64,000 nt of DNA, taken from Lysobacter sp. ISL-50 (lineage in GTDB: Bacteria; Pseudomonadota; Gammaproteobacteria; Xanthomonadales; Xanthomonadaceae). The stretch spans positions 1 through 64,000 of the forward strand of contig NZ_JAGGRI010000024.1 of assembly GCF_018612875.1 (NCBI RefSeq). The letters are read 5' to 3'. The number at the start of each line of letters is the position of its first letter. Within the stretch, counting starts at the first letter, position 1. The translations under genes and the position numbers were made by a program. Positions 6,439-15,736 of this stretch are shown piece after piece. The notes below the pieces were generated by a model, which did no database searches, had not been told where the DNA came from, and saw only the letters and a program-made list of their open reading frames with translations.

Positions 6439-9267
6439 ATGTCGAGATCGAAGCCGGCTTCATCGCAGCATCAATTCAATCGCCACCTGTTGACGGTGGC
6501 CCTGGCCTCGCTGGGGCTGTGCGCCTCGTGGGCCGCCTGGAGCGCGGAACTCCCGTCCGCCGCCGACGCGCCCGCGCCGCAGGACGCCGCGCCCGCCGCC
6601 GCGCAAGCCGCGCCGCAAAGCGCGGCGCATGAGCTGGACGCGGTCCAGGTCACCGGCAACCGCCGCGTGCAGTCGATCCAGAAATACGCCGGCACCATCC
6701 AGTCCTTCAGCGGCGAAGACCTGACCAAGCTCGGCATCAACACCGACTTCCGCAATCTGCAGGCGGTGGTGCCGGGATTGCAGATCACCAAGCAGGAAGG
6801 CAAGTACGAAATCTTCCTGCGCGGCATCGGCGCGGCCGATTCGGATTTCTCCTCCGATCCGTCGGTGGCGACCTATTACAACGGCATCTACCTGCCGCGT
6901 CCGCGTTCGATCGGGCCGATGTTCTTCGACGTGGACCGCATCGAAGTCAACAAGGGTCCGCAGGGCACGGTGCGCGGCCGTAACGCCACCGGCGGCTCGA
7001 TCAACGTCATCTCCAAGCGCCCCGAACTGGGCGTGACCAGCGGCGGCCTCAAGATCGGCGCCGGCAACTACGACTTCACCACCGCCGAAGGCGTGCTGAA
7101 CCTGCCGATCGGCGAGACCTTCGCCCTGCGCGCGGCGCTGTTCGACGAAGAGCGCTCCTCGTACATCAGCAACGGCTATCCCAAGTCGCTGTTCGACGCC
7201 GAAGGCCCGAGCGCGCTCGACAATCAGGCCGCGCGCCTGTCGATGCTGTGGGAGCCCAACGACAAGTTCTCCGCCTTCGTGATGCTGGACAAGGTCACCG
7301 AGCGCGGCACCGGCGACCCGGGCCTGTTCGCCGAGCGCGGCCTGTCGGCGGGTTACGACATCAAGGATCTGCACGATCCGTTCAAGCAGTATTTCCGCAC
7401 CCAGGGCAAGACCACCAACGACATCGAAGGCGTCGCCGGCACTTTCACCTATGCCTTCAACGACAAGGTCTCGGTGGAGTTCAACACCTCGTACCGCAAG
7501 TACGATTTCTACAACCGCAACGCGTCGCGCGAGTGGCAGCTCGGCCCGGTGTACCCGGGTTCCGAGCGCGAGGCTTATTTCAATCCGGAACGGTTGAAGT
7601 GGTACGACACCTTCTATCAGGCGGACAAATCCAGCTCGACCATCAATGAGCTGCGTTTCTTCGGCGACACCGGCCGCCTGATCTGGTCGGCGGGCTTGTT
7701 CAACTACGAAGAGAAGTACGACTACGTGTCGTGGGACGTCGGCAACGGCTACTTCGGCGACTGCGACTGGTGGACGCCGGGCACGGTCTGCGGTTATCAG
7801 GACGGCCTGGGCGGCGAGAATCGCGGCGACAATTCCAAGGTCGAATCGAACGCGGTCTACGGCGATTTCAGCTTCGCCGCGACCGATTCGCTGCGCGTGA
7901 TCGGCGGCATCCGCTACACCCGCGACAAGAAGATCGCGCGCGAATCCAACATCAAGTATCAATTCATCGTGCCCGAGGAGCTGTTCCAGCAGTTCACCGG
8001 CCAGCCGATCGACACCTCCACCAATCCCTACACCACCGGCCTGATCCTGGGTTCGCCCGGCTTCCGCCTGGCGCCTCCGGGCGACCGCCGCGGCGGCGAT
8101 CCGAGCATCTGCACCGGCTGGTCGCCGGCCGACCTGCGCTGCGGCCCGGGCGGCAACACGCTCGATTACTTCCTCGGCGGCTTCGACAGCTTCGGCGCCA
8201 ACGACAACTGGGCGCAGTTCCTGCAGAAGAACCGCGACCAGATCCAGGTGATCGCGCGTTCGGATTTCCCCGGCGGCAAGAGCGAGGACGTCTACAAGGA
8301 CAGCTACGTCGATTGGCGCGTGGGTTTCGAGTACGACGTCAATCCGCAGGTGATGCTGTACGGCACCGTCTCCACCGGTACGCGTTCGGGCGGCATCAAC
8401 CGTCCGTTGTCGCTCAACGACGGCAGCGCGCTGGCGCCGAGCTTCGAGCCGGAAGAGCTGACCTCCTACGAGGCCGGCATCAAGGGCGACTATCTGTGGG
8501 GCGAAACGCCGATGCGCTTGAACGCGTCGGTGTTCTTCTACGACTACAAGAACAAGGTGTTGCAGAACCTGATCGACGTGCCGGCGCCGACGCCGACCAA
8601 TCCGAACGCGACCAGCCGTCAGGTGTTCAACGACAACGCCGCCAACGCCAGCGTGCTGGGCCTGGAACTGGAAGGCCGGGTCGGGCTGCCGCACGGCTTC
8701 AACCTGGGCTACAACTTCACCTATCTGGACGCGACCTTCGACGATTCGATGGTGCTCGACACCCGCTCTGGCGGCCTGGGCCTGATCGTGCCGCTGGACG
8801 GCAACCGCCTGCCCAATACGTCGAAGTACAACGCCAACGTCAGCTTGTCGCAGACCATCGACATCAACCATGGCGCGCTGTCTTCGTTCGATTGGACGAT
8901 CAACCTGACCTACCGTTCGGATTACTACCTGACCGCGTTCAACAGCCGAGGCTTCGGCCTGGACGCGAACGGCCGGGTGATCGAGATTCCGCTCAAGGAC
9001 ATGCCGTTCAACAACGGCTCCAACCCGGCCGCGGGCGGCGGCCCGGCCAACGGGCTGGCGATGCGCGACGATGTGGACGGGTTCCTGACGGTCAACGTGT
9101 CGGCCGGCGTGAACTTCGGCAGCGACAATCAGTTCCGCATCGATGGTTTCGTGTCGAACCTGACCGATGAGGTGTATTCGGGCAAGGGGTTCGTCAACAA
9201 CGCGACCAATATCCGCTATTTGAATACGCCCCGGATGTATGGGGTGCGGTTCTCGTCGCAGTTCTGA
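6439..9267 (+). CDS. TonB-dependent receptor for maltodextrins
   Basis: Outer-membrane beta-barrel that takes up sugars with energy from TonB. The 942-residue protein has a signal peptide ending near residue 36 (AAWSA), an Ala/Pro-rich spacer, a TonB-box-like stretch LDAVQVTGN (about 70), a plug domain (about 80-200, with VDRIEVNKGPQGTVRGRNATGG) and a long barrel ending in phenylalanine (SSQF), the usual outer-membrane targeting signal. GGAGGGG stands 3 bp before the ATG, which fixes the start although the frame is open far upstream. Its place between alpha-glucosidase and the sugar MFS carrier, with shared operators, points to maltodextrin as the substrate. That is known for CUT loci of Xanthomonas and is inferred here. 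Confidence 0.9.
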   Translation: MSRSKPASSQHQFNRHLLTVALASLGLCASWAAWSAELPSAADAPAPQDAAPAAAQAAPQSAAHELDAVQVTGNRRVQSIQKYAGTIQSFSGEDLTKLGINTDFRNLQAVVPGLQITKQEGKYEIFLRGIGAADSDFSSDPSVATYYNGIYLPRPRSIGPMFFDVDRIEVNKGPQGTVRGRNATGGSINVISKRPELGVTSGGLKIGAGNYDFTTAEGVLNLPIGETFALRAALFDEERSSYISNGYPKSLFDAEGPSALDNQAARLSMLWEPNDKFSAFVMLDKVTERGTGDPGLFAERGLSAGYDIKDLHDPFKQYFRTQGKTTNDIEGVAGTFTYAFNDKVSVEFNTSYRKYDFYNRNASREWQLGPVYPGSEREAYFNPERLKWYDTFYQADKSSSTINELRFFGDTGRLIWSAGLFNYEEKYDYVSWDVGNGYFGDCDWWTPGTVCGYQDGLGGENRGDNSKVESNAVYGDFSFAATDSLRVIGGIRYTRDKKIARESNIKYQFIVPEELFQQFTGQPIDTSTNPYTTGLILGSPGFRLAPPGDRRGGDPSICTGWSPADLRCGPGGNTLDYFLGGFDSFGANDNWAQFLQKNRDQIQVIARSDFPGGKSEDVYKDSYVDWRVGFEYDVNPQVMLYGTVSTGTRSGGINRPLSLNDGSALAPSFEPEELTSYEAGIKGDYLWGETPMRLNASVFFYDYKNKVLQNLIDVPAPTPTNPNATSRQVFNDNAANASVLGLELEGRVGLPHGFNLGYNFTYLDATFDDSMVLDTRSGGLGLIVPLDGNRLPNTSKYNANVSLSQTIDINHGALSSFDWTINLTYRSDYYLTAFNSRGFGLDANGRVIEIPLKDMPFNNGSNPAAGGGPANGLAMRDDVDGFLTVNVSAGVNFGSDNQFRIDGFVSNLTDEVYSGKGFVNNATNIRYLNTPRMYGVRFSSQF

Positions 9268-9291
9268 GCGTAGAAGCAGATCCCTCAGCTT

Positions 9292-9480
9292 GTCTTCCCC
9301 CTTTGGAAAAGGGGGGTTGAGGGGGATTTGCTTTTTCGCTCTTGACGCGGTGCAACGGCAAAAGCAAATCCCCCCTAGCCCCCCTTTTTCAAAGGGGGGG
9401 CCGTTGCGCAGGGAATGGGAGATCGTCGTAGCCGCTTGTCTTCCCCCTTTGTTGAGAGGGATTGAGGGGGATTCGCTTTT
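9292..9480. repeat. C/G-arm palindromic repeat: one full element and one lone arm
   Basis: A full element at about 9296-9400 has two facing arms. Each arm contains a CCCCCTTT...AAAGGGGG sub-palindrome and ends in GGGGGATTTGCTTTT (or its complement). About 30 bp separate the arms. A lone arm follows at about 9440-9480. Sister copies lie at 18966, 24985, 48876 and 55617. It fills the gap between the receptor and transporter genes and may act as a transcription barrier within the locus. Confidence 0.85.
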
Positions 9481-9525
9481 CGGCCCCACCCACCGCGCAA
9501 CCGCCCTCCATGCCAGTATCGACCC

Positions 9526-11031
9526 ATGACCGATAGCCGCGACTCCGCCGTCCCGCACCGCAAGCCGCAACTGTCGTTCTGGCAGATCTGGAACATGTGC
9601 TTCGGCTTCCTCGGCATCCAGTTCGGCTTCGCCCTGCAGAACGCCAACGTCAGCCGCATCTTCCAGACCCTGGGCGCGCCGATCGACGACATCCCGATGC
9701 TGTGGATCGCCGCGCCACTGACCGGCTTGATCGTGCAACCCATCGTCGGTTATCTGTCCGACCGCACCTGGACCGGGCTCGGTCGGCGTCGTCCGTATTT
9801 CCTCGTCGGCGCCGTGCTGGCCACGCTCGCGCTGCTGGCGATGCCGAATTCGCCCACGCTGTGGATCGCCGCCGGCCTGCTGTGGATGCTCGACGCTTCG
9901 ATCAATATCTCGATGGAGCCGTTCCGCGCCTTCGTCGGCGACCAACTGCCGCAACAGCAGCGCGCGAGCGGTTACGCGATGCAGAGTTTCTTCATCGGCG
10001 TGGGCTCGGTGATCGCGAGTCTGCTGCCGTATGCGCTGGCGCATTTCGGCGTGGGCAACACCGCCGGCCCCGGCGAAGTGCCCGATACCGTGCGCTACGC
10101 GTTCTACTTCGGCGGCGCGGTGCTGCTGCTGTCGGTCGGCTGGACGGTGCTGCGCACGCGCGAGTATCCGCCGCAGGAACTGCTCGCCTTCGACGAAGCG
10201 CCGGCGACGCCGCCGCGCAACCGCGATCGCGTGCGCTGCCTGCTGCTGGGCGCGTCGTGGATGGTGGTCGGCGGCCTGTGCGCGACCACGATTTCGATGA
10301 TGGCCCTGGATCGCCAGCTGTACGTGCTGGCCGCGCTGATCGCCGCGTTCGGCCTGGCCTTGCTGCTGCGCGGCGTGGTCCGCGACGGCGGCGGCTTCGC
10401 CACGGTGATGGACGATCTGGGCGCGATGCCGCCGACCATGCTGCGCCTGGCGCTGGTGCAGTTCTTCTCGTGGTTCGCCTTGTTCGCGATGTGGATCTAC
10501 ACCACGCCGGCGGTCACGCAACTGCATTACCACAGCAGCGACACCGCCTCGGCGGCGTACAACGAAGGCGCCAACTGGGTCGGGGTGCTGTTCGCGGCCT
10601 ACAACGGCTTCGCCGCGCTCGCCGCCATCGTGATCCCGCCGATGACGCGGCACTGGGGCCTGCGCCGCAGCCATATGTTCAACGTCGCCCTCGGCGGCGC
10701 CGGCCTGATTTCGATCGCGCTGATCCGCGATCCGCAATGGTTGCTGCTGTCGATGCTGGGCGTCGGCTTCGCCTGGGCCTCGATCCTGTCGCTGCCTTAC
10801 GCGATGCTGTCCGACAGCGTGCCGGCGGCGAAGATGGGCGTGTTCATGGGCATCTTCAATTTCTTCATCGTGATCCCGCAACTGGTCGCGGCCAGTCTGC
10901 TCGGGTTCCTGGTCAAGCATGCCTTCGGCGGGCACCCGGCGGCGGCGCTGGTGATCGGCGGCGTCAGTCTGTTCATCGCCGGCCTGTGCGTGCTGTGGGT
11001 GCGCGAGCCCGGCGCGGAGGCGCAGGCATGA
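9526..11031 (+). CDS. MFS sugar transporter (SLC45/GPH-like), maltose uptake
   Basis: Inner-membrane carrier of 501 residues with about twelve hydrophobic segments. The loop between segments 2 and 3 reads LSDRTWTGLGRRRPY, the signature of sucrose/maltose carriers of the SLC45 type; the same motif class is found in the MFS proteins of Xanthomonas sugar loci. It probably imports maltose or maltodextrin from the periplasm by proton symport. A hydrophilic loop near residues 220-245 separates the two halves. It overlaps the following amylase by 4 bp (ATGA), so the two are co-translated. The substrate is inferred from the neighbours. Confidence 0.88.
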   Translation: MTDSRDSAVPHRKPQLSFWQIWNMCFGFLGIQFGFALQNANVSRIFQTLGAPIDDIPMLWIAAPLTGLIVQPIVGYLSDRTWTGLGRRRPYFLVGAVLATLALLAMPNSPTLWIAAGLLWMLDASINISMEPFRAFVGDQLPQQQRASGYAMQSFFIGVGSVIASLLPYALAHFGVGNTAGPGEVPDTVRYAFYFGGAVLLLSVGWTVLRTREYPPQELLAFDEAPATPPRNRDRVRCLLLGASWMVVGGLCATTISMMALDRQLYVLAALIAAFGLALLLRGVVRDGGGFATVMDDLGAMPPTMLRLALVQFFSWFALFAMWIYTTPAVTQLHYHSSDTASAAYNEGANWVGVLFAAYNGFAALAAIVIPPMTRHWGLRRSHMFNVALGGAGLISIALIRDPQWLLLSMLGVGFAWASILSLPYAMLSDSVPAAKMGVFMGIFNFFIVIPQLVAASLLGFLVKHAFGGHPAAALVIGGVSLFIAGLCVLWVREPGAEAQA

Positions 11032-12731
11032 GGGCTTTGCCTGTCGTCGCCCTCGCGCTGGCGTTGTGCGGTTGCGTGCAGGCGACGCGCGGCACGGTCG
11101 CCGATGCAGCAAAGTCGCGCGAGTACTACGGCACGCTGGAACCGATGGCCAGCGACGCGGTGTACTTCGTCGTCACCGATCGCTTCGTCAACGGCGACAC
11201 CGGCAACGATCATCGCGATCAGGGCGGGCCGAATCCGGCCACGCGCAGCTTCGACCGGCCCGTGCCCGGCGCGCCGAAGGGAGAGAGCGACAACATCGGC
11301 TACCTCGGCGGCGATTTCAAAGGCCTGCTCGACAACGCCGATTACATCCGCGATATGGGTTTCGGCGCGGTCTGGCTGACGCCGATCGTGGACAACCCGG
11401 ATGAAGCCTTCACCGGCGGCGACGCGGTGATCTGGGGCGGCGCGTTCCAGGACCGCGGCAAGACCGGCTATCACGGTTACTGGGGCGTGGATTTCTATCG
11501 GCTCGACGAGCATCTGCCCAGCCGCGATCTGGATTTCGCCGGTCTGACCGCGGGTTTGAAGCGGCATGGCTTGAAGACCGTGCTCGACATCGTCGCCAAT
11601 CACGGCTCGCCGTCGTTCACCATGCCGAAAGATCAGCCCAAGTACGGCGAGATCTATCGCGATGGCGTGCTGGTCGCGGATCATCAGAATCTGCCGCCGG
11701 AAAAGCTCGATCCCGCGCACAACCCCTTGCACCGGTTCTTCCATGACGAAAAGGATCTGGTGCAGCTGTCGAACATCGACGACACCCATCCGGCGGTGCT
11801 GGATTACTTCGTCGGCGCGTATTCGCAGTGGATCGATCAGGGCGCCGATGCCTTCCGCATCGATACGATCCGGCATATGCCGCCGGCGTTCTGGAAGCAG
11901 TTCGCCGATCGCATCCGCGCCAAGCGTCCCGGGTTCTTCATGTTCGGCGAAGCCTTCGACTACAAGGCCGAGAACATCGCGCCGTTCACCTGGGCAAGCA
12001 ACGGCGGCGTGAGCGTACTCGACTTCCCGTTGAAGCAGCGCATGGCCGAGGTGTTCGGTCGCGGCCGCGGCGACTTCGCGCTGCTGTCCGACCGTCTTTA
12101 TCTGACCGACGGGCCGTATGCGAATCCGTACGACTTGATGACGTTCTACGACAACCACGACATGCCGCGCCTGGACGCCAGCGACGCAGGCTTCATCGAC
12201 GCCAACAACTGGCTGTTCACCGCGCGCGGTATTCCGGTGGTCTATTACGGTTCGGAAGTCGGCTTCGAGCGCGGCAAGGCCGAGCACGCGGGCAATCGAA
12301 ACTACTTCGGCCAGCAGCGCATCGAGGCGGCGCGCGAGCATCCGATCCGCGCTTCGCTCAAGCGCATCGCGAAGGTCCGCGAAGCCACGCAGGCCTTGCA
12401 GCGCGGCTTGCAGTTGAACGTGCTGATGCAGGGCGATCGCGCGGCGTTTTATCGGGTCTATGAGCATGGCGGGCAGTCCCAGATCGCGCTGGTGCTGCTT
12501 AACAAGGGCGATGCGGCGGCGGGCTTCGAGGTGCGCGAGTACCTGCAGGCCGGGCGCTGGCGCGCGGCGTTGGCTGGCGGCGAGGTTGAAGTCGGCGAGG
12601 GCGCTGGCGACGTGCTGAAGGCGACGGTCGCGGCGCATGGGGTCGAGGTGTTCGTGCTGGACGCGCCGGTGGTGCGGAGCGATCTGGTTGCGGCGTTGGA
12701 TCGGGCGATGGCTCACGCGCGGAAGCGTTGA
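11028..12731 (+). CDS. GH13 alpha-amylase/cyclodextrinase-like lipoprotein
   Basis: Envelope-bound glycosidase that breaks maltodextrins or cyclodextrins into smaller sugars for uptake. The 567-residue protein has a lipoprotein-type signal ending at Cys16 (ALCGC). GH13 landmarks are DIVANH (187-192), the nucleophile Asp279 in FRIDTIRHM, the acid/base Glu308 in MFGEAFD and Asp378 in FYDNHD. Residues 45-65 (FVVTDRFVNGDTGNDH) look like a calcium site. The start is fixed by the ATGA overlap with the transporter. The lipobox has Cys-Gly before the lipidated Cys, less standard than Ala-Gly, so lipidation is likely but not certain. Confidence 0.88.
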   Translation: MRALPVVALALALCGCVQATRGTVADAAKSREYYGTLEPMASDAVYFVVTDRFVNGDTGNDHRDQGGPNPATRSFDRPVPGAPKGESDNIGYLGGDFKGLLDNADYIRDMGFGAVWLTPIVDNPDEAFTGGDAVIWGGAFQDRGKTGYHGYWGVDFYRLDEHLPSRDLDFAGLTAGLKRHGLKTVLDIVANHGSPSFTMPKDQPKYGEIYRDGVLVADHQNLPPEKLDPAHNPLHRFFHDEKDLVQLSNIDDTHPAVLDYFVGAYSQWIDQGADAFRIDTIRHMPPAFWKQFADRIRAKRPGFFMFGEAFDYKAENIAPFTWASNGGVSVLDFPLKQRMAEVFGRGRGDFALLSDRLYLTDGPYANPYDLMTFYDNHDMPRLDASDAGFIDANNWLFTARGIPVVYYGSEVGFERGKAEHAGNRNYFGQQRIEAAREHPIRASLKRIAKVREATQALQRGLQLNVLMQGDRAAFYRVYEHGGQSQIALVLLNKGDAAAGFEVREYLQAGRWRAALAGGEVEVGEGAGDVLKATVAAHGVEVFVLDAPVVRSDLVAALDRAMAHARKR

Positions 12732-12778
12732 ATTTTCTCGGCGACGGGTTTCCGGCCCAGTCGCCTTCGCTCTCTCAA

Positions 12779-12926
12779 GTCGTCATTCCCGCGAAGGCGG
12801 GAATCCAGAGACTTCAGCGACATCTCCCCAGGCCGTCATTCCCGCGAACGCGGGAATCCAGCGACTTCAAAGGTTCTCGCACGAAAGGCCCTGGATTCCC
12901 GCGTTCGCGGGAATGACGGCAGGTGG
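12779..12926. repeat. ATTCCCGCG-type inverted repeat cluster
   Basis: Two direct copies of GTCATTCCCGCGAA-N-GCGGGAATCCAG (about 12781 and 12833) and one inverted copy (about 12891-12919). The copies are joined by a short linker that includes TTCTCGCACGAAAGG. The same composite returns at 53086-53343. It sits between the converging ends of the amylase and LacI genes. Confidence 0.85.
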
Positions 12927-12930
12927 GCAC

Positions 12931-13962
12931 CTACTCAGCCCCACACGACTTACGCACCACCAACGCCGTAGGCAACCGGATACTTTCCGCCTCTTCCCCC
13001 CGCACCAGACGCATCAGCGTATCCACCAGCAACTCCCCGGCCTGCTTGGTGTCCTGAAAAATCGTCGTCAGCGGCGGATGCGCGAACCGCGCCATCGGAA
13101 TATCGTCGAAGCCGATCACCGACACGTCCTCGGGCACGCGCAGCCCATGTTCGGTCAACGCACGCATCGCCCCGAGCGCGATCAGGTCGCTGGCGGCAAA
13201 CACCGCATCGAAAGCCACCCCGCGCGAGATCAATTCGCGCGCAGCGTCATGACCGGCGTCTTCGGAGCTTTCCGCATCGACCTGCAAGGCGCGGTCCAGG
13301 ACCAGACCCGCGCCGGCCAGCGCGCGTTCGCAGCCGATGAAACGGTCGAGGAACTCCGGGTAGTGGCTGGAGGCGTCGCCCAGAAACGCCACGCGCCTGC
13401 GGCCCAGCGCGACCAGATGCGACCCGGCCTGATGCCCGCCGCCGATGTTTTCGCAGCCGATCGACAGCCCCGGCTGATCGGGCAGGACCGCGCCCCAGCG
13501 GACGAAGCGCGTGCCTTGCTCGACCAGTTTCTGCAGCTTGCCCTGATAGGCGAGGTAATCGCCGTAGCCGAGCAGGATCAGGCCGTCGGCTTTCATGCTG
13601 TCTTCGTAGTCGCCGGCCCAGTCGTCGGACAACTGCTGGAACGAGATCAGCAGGTCCTGGCCATGACGCGCGCAGGCGCGGGTGATCGAGCCGAGCATCG
13701 ACAGGAAGAACGGGTTGATGTGCGACTCGTCCGGCGTCGGGTCTTCGAACAACAGCATCGCCAGGGTGCCCGAGCGCTGGCGGCGCAGACTGGAGGCGTG
13801 GCGATCGACCTTGTAGTTGAGCTCGCGCACCACCGCTTCCACGCGCTTGCGGGTTTCGGCGTTGACCAGCGGACTGCCGCTGAGCACGCGCGACACCGTG
13901 GCCTGGGACACGCCGGCCAGGTGGGCGATATCGACCGAGGTCGCTTTCGACTTTCTGCGCAT
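12931..13962 (-). CDS. LacI-family regulator of the maltodextrin locus
   Basis: Sugar-responsive repressor of 343 residues. The helix-turn-helix is at about 8-30 (TSVDIAHLAGVSQATVSRVL), the hinge helix near 50-60, and the rest is a periplasmic-binding-protein-like effector domain with the usual GFDDIP motif near the C-terminus. It is the only LacI protein in the window and lies at the end of the sugar locus, so it is the natural reader of the paired sites at 6242 and 6303. The 5' region holds inverted heptamer repeats rather than a copy of that operator, so autoregulation through it is not apparent. No clear Shine-Dalgarno stands before the ATG. Confidence 0.9.
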   Translation of the reverse strand: MRRKSKATSVDIAHLAGVSQATVSRVLSGSPLVNAETRKRVEAVVRELNYKVDRHASSLRRQRSGTLAMLLFEDPTPDESHINPFFLSMLGSITRACARHGQDLLISFQQLSDDWAGDYEDSMKADGLILLGYGDYLAYQGKLQKLVEQGTRFVRWGAVLPDQPGLSIGCENIGGGHQAGSHLVALGRRRVAFLGDASSHYPEFLDRFIGCERALAGAGLVLDRALQVDAESSEDAGHDAARELISRGVAFDAVFAASDLIALGAMRALTEHGLRVPEDVSVIGFDDIPMARFAHPPLTTIFQDTKQAGELLVDTLMRLVRGEEAESIRLPTALVVRKSCGAE

Positions 13963-13971
13963 GGGGCACTC

Positions 13972-14082
13972 GGGACTGGGGACTCGGGACTCGGGACTCG
14001 TAAAGCGGGGCTTGCGGAAGCAAGGACGGCGCAGTTGACTTTAACCCGAGTCCCGAGTCCCGAGTCCCGAGTCCCCAGTCCC
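13972..14082. repeat. Facing arrays of a 7-bp repeat (GGGACTC / GAGTCCC)
   Basis: Three perfect GGGACTC units with degenerate ones upstream (13972-13999) face four perfect GAGTCCC units (14048-14075) with a degenerate tail to 14082. The arrays are reverse complements, so more than 20 bp can pair around a 48-bp spacer. They lie between the end of the permease gene and the start of lacI, where they could act as a terminator or slip in length. Confidence 0.88.
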
Positions 14083-14084
14083 GC

Positions 14085-15014
14085 TCACCCGTCCAAGCGC
14101 GGATCCATCCAACCCCGCAACGCATCCACCGCAACATTGATCGCCACGATCAGCGCGCCGATCACCAGTACCACGCCCAGCACCAGGGTGTAGTCGCGGT
14201 TGAGCGCGCCCTGGACGAAGTAGCGGCCCATGCCGGGGATGCCGAAGACCTGTTCGACCACGGCCGAGCCGGTGACGACGTTGATCAGCGCCGGCGACAG
14301 CCACGCCACCACCGGCAGCAGCGCCGGCTTGAGCGCGTGCGCGAACAGCAGCCGCGTTTCCGACAGGCCGCGCGAGCGCGCCGCCTGCAAGTACTCGGCC
14401 GACAGCACGTCGAGCATCGAGGCGCGGGTCAGCCGCGCGCAGTAGGCGATGTTGGGCAGCGCCAGCGCGATCGCCGGCAGCACCACGTTGTTCCATTCGC
14501 CCCAGCCGCCGGCCGGCAGCCAGTGCAGGGTCACCGCGAACAGCAGCACCAGCAGCGGTGCGACCACGAATTTCGGGATCGCCAGGCCCAGGCCGGCGAC
14601 GAACATCAACAGCCGGTCGGTCCAGCCGCCGGCGCGCAAGGCCGCCCACACGCCGAGGCTCACGCCGAACAACAGCGCCAGCAGCAGGGCGATGCCGCCG
14701 TTGAGCGCGGACACCGGCAAGGCGTTGGCAATCAGCTGATTGACCGTGTAGTCCGGATACTGGAACGACGGCCCGAGGTCGCCGCGCAGCGCGTCGCCGA
14801 GCCAGCCCAGGTACTGCATCGGCAAGGATTGATCCAGGCGGTACTGCGCGTCGAGCACCGCCTGCACTTCCGGCGGCGCGGCTTTTTCCGTGTCGAACGG
14901 CCCGCCCGGCGCCGCGCGCAACAGCGCGAAGCACAGCGTGGCCAGCAGCCACAGGGTGATCGCCGCTTCCAGCAGGCGCGAAGCGAGCAAGCGCGCGAGC
15001 GGATGCGCGCGCAT
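14085..15014 (-). CDS. ABC transporter permease, OppB/DppB type
   Basis: Inner-membrane permease subunit of a peptide/nickel-type importer, 309 residues, about six membrane segments. The N-terminal ARLLASRLLEAAITLWLL and the cytoplasmic loop YLQAARSRGLSETRLLFAHA, the EAA motif that docks the ATPase, are intact. It is the last gene of a three-gene operon: its ATG overlaps the stop of the VIT1/CCC1 gene (TGATG). No OppC partner or ATPase follows, because heptamer repeats and lacI come next. The complex must therefore borrow partners from elsewhere, or it is a remnant. Confidence 0.88.
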   Translation of the reverse strand: MRAHPLARLLASRLLEAAITLWLLATLCFALLRAAPGGPFDTEKAAPPEVQAVLDAQYRLDQSLPMQYLGWLGDALRGDLGPSFQYPDYTVNQLIANALPVSALNGGIALLLALLFGVSLGVWAALRAGGWTDRLLMFVAGLGLAIPKFVVAPLLVLLFAVTLHWLPAGGWGEWNNVVLPAIALALPNIAYCARLTRASMLDVLSAEYLQAARSRGLSETRLLFAHALKPALLPVVAWLSPALINVVTGSAVVEQVFGIPGMGRYFVQGALNRDYTLVLGVVLVIGALIVAINVAVDALRGWMDPRLDG

Positions 15015-15736
15015 CAGACCTGCACGTCGAACAAGCGTCCGACCGCGGTCGCCGCGGCCATCGCCAGCGCGCCCCAGAACGCCACTCGCGACGCGCCGCG
15101 CAGCACCGGCGCGCCGCCGGTCCAGGCGGCGAGCGCGCCGGAGATCGACAGCCCGATCAAGGTCGCCGGGATCGCCACCGTTTCGATCCGCCCGACCGGC
15201 GCCAGCAGCACCGCGGCGATCGGCAGCACCGCGCCGGTGACGAACGCCGCCGCCGAGGTCAGCGCCGCCTGCACCGGCCGCGCGCGCAAGGTGTCGGTGA
15301 TGCCCAGTTCGTCGCGCGCGTGGCTGGCCAGCGCGTCGTGCGCGCTGAGCTGGCGCGCGACTTCGCCCGCCAGCTCGGGCGTGAGGCCGCGTTGTTGGTA
15401 GATGCGCGCCAGTTCCTGCAGTTCGCTTTGCGGATCGTCGTCGAGTTCGCGCTGTTCCACCGCGATGTCGGCGCGCTCGGTATCGGCCTGCGATTGCACC
15501 GAGACATATTCGCCGGCCGCCATCGACATCGCCCCGGCGACGGTGCCGGCGATGCCGCTGGTCAGGATCGCCGCGCTGTCTGCGCCGCTGGCGGCGACGC
15601 CGACCACCAGGCCGGCGATCGAGACGATGCCGTCGTTGGCGCCGAGCACCGCCGCGCGCAGCCAGCCGACGCGATCGGAGCGATGCGCCTGCGGGTTGCG
15701 GCTGCGCGGCGGCGGCGGGGTCGAAGATGCGGTCAT
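15014..15736 (-). CDS. VIT1/CCC1-family Fe/Mn transporter
   Basis: Membrane protein of 240 residues of the VIT1/CCC1 (DUF125) family, which moves Fe2+ or Mn2+ across membranes. After a basic N-terminus comes the diagnostic block LRAAVLGANDGIVSIAGLVVGVA (about 25-47), then GTVAGAMSMAAGEYVSV, a Glu/Asp-rich cytosolic helical region (about 85-145) and three further membrane segments. The start is the ATG at 15736, which overlaps the stop of the binding-protein gene (ATGA). Its own stop overlaps the permease start. A metal transporter between a peptide-binding protein and its permease is unusual. Confidence 0.88.
   Translation of the reverse strand: MTASSTPPPPRSRNPQAHRSDRVGWLRAAVLGANDGIVSIAGLVVGVAASGADSAAILTSGIAGTVAGAMSMAAGEYVSVQSQADTERADIAVEQRELDDDPQSELQELARIYQQRGLTPELAGEVARQLSAHDALASHARDELGITDTLRARPVQAALTSAAAFVTGAVLPIAAVLLAPVGRIETVAIPATLIGLSISGALAAWTGGAPVLRGASRVAFWGALAMAAATAVGRLFDVQV

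Noticed and set aside
6460-11112. 1550-codon minus-strand ORF
   Set aside because: It runs antisense through the receptor and transporter genes, is His/Arg/Gln-rich without domains, and is a product of high GC.
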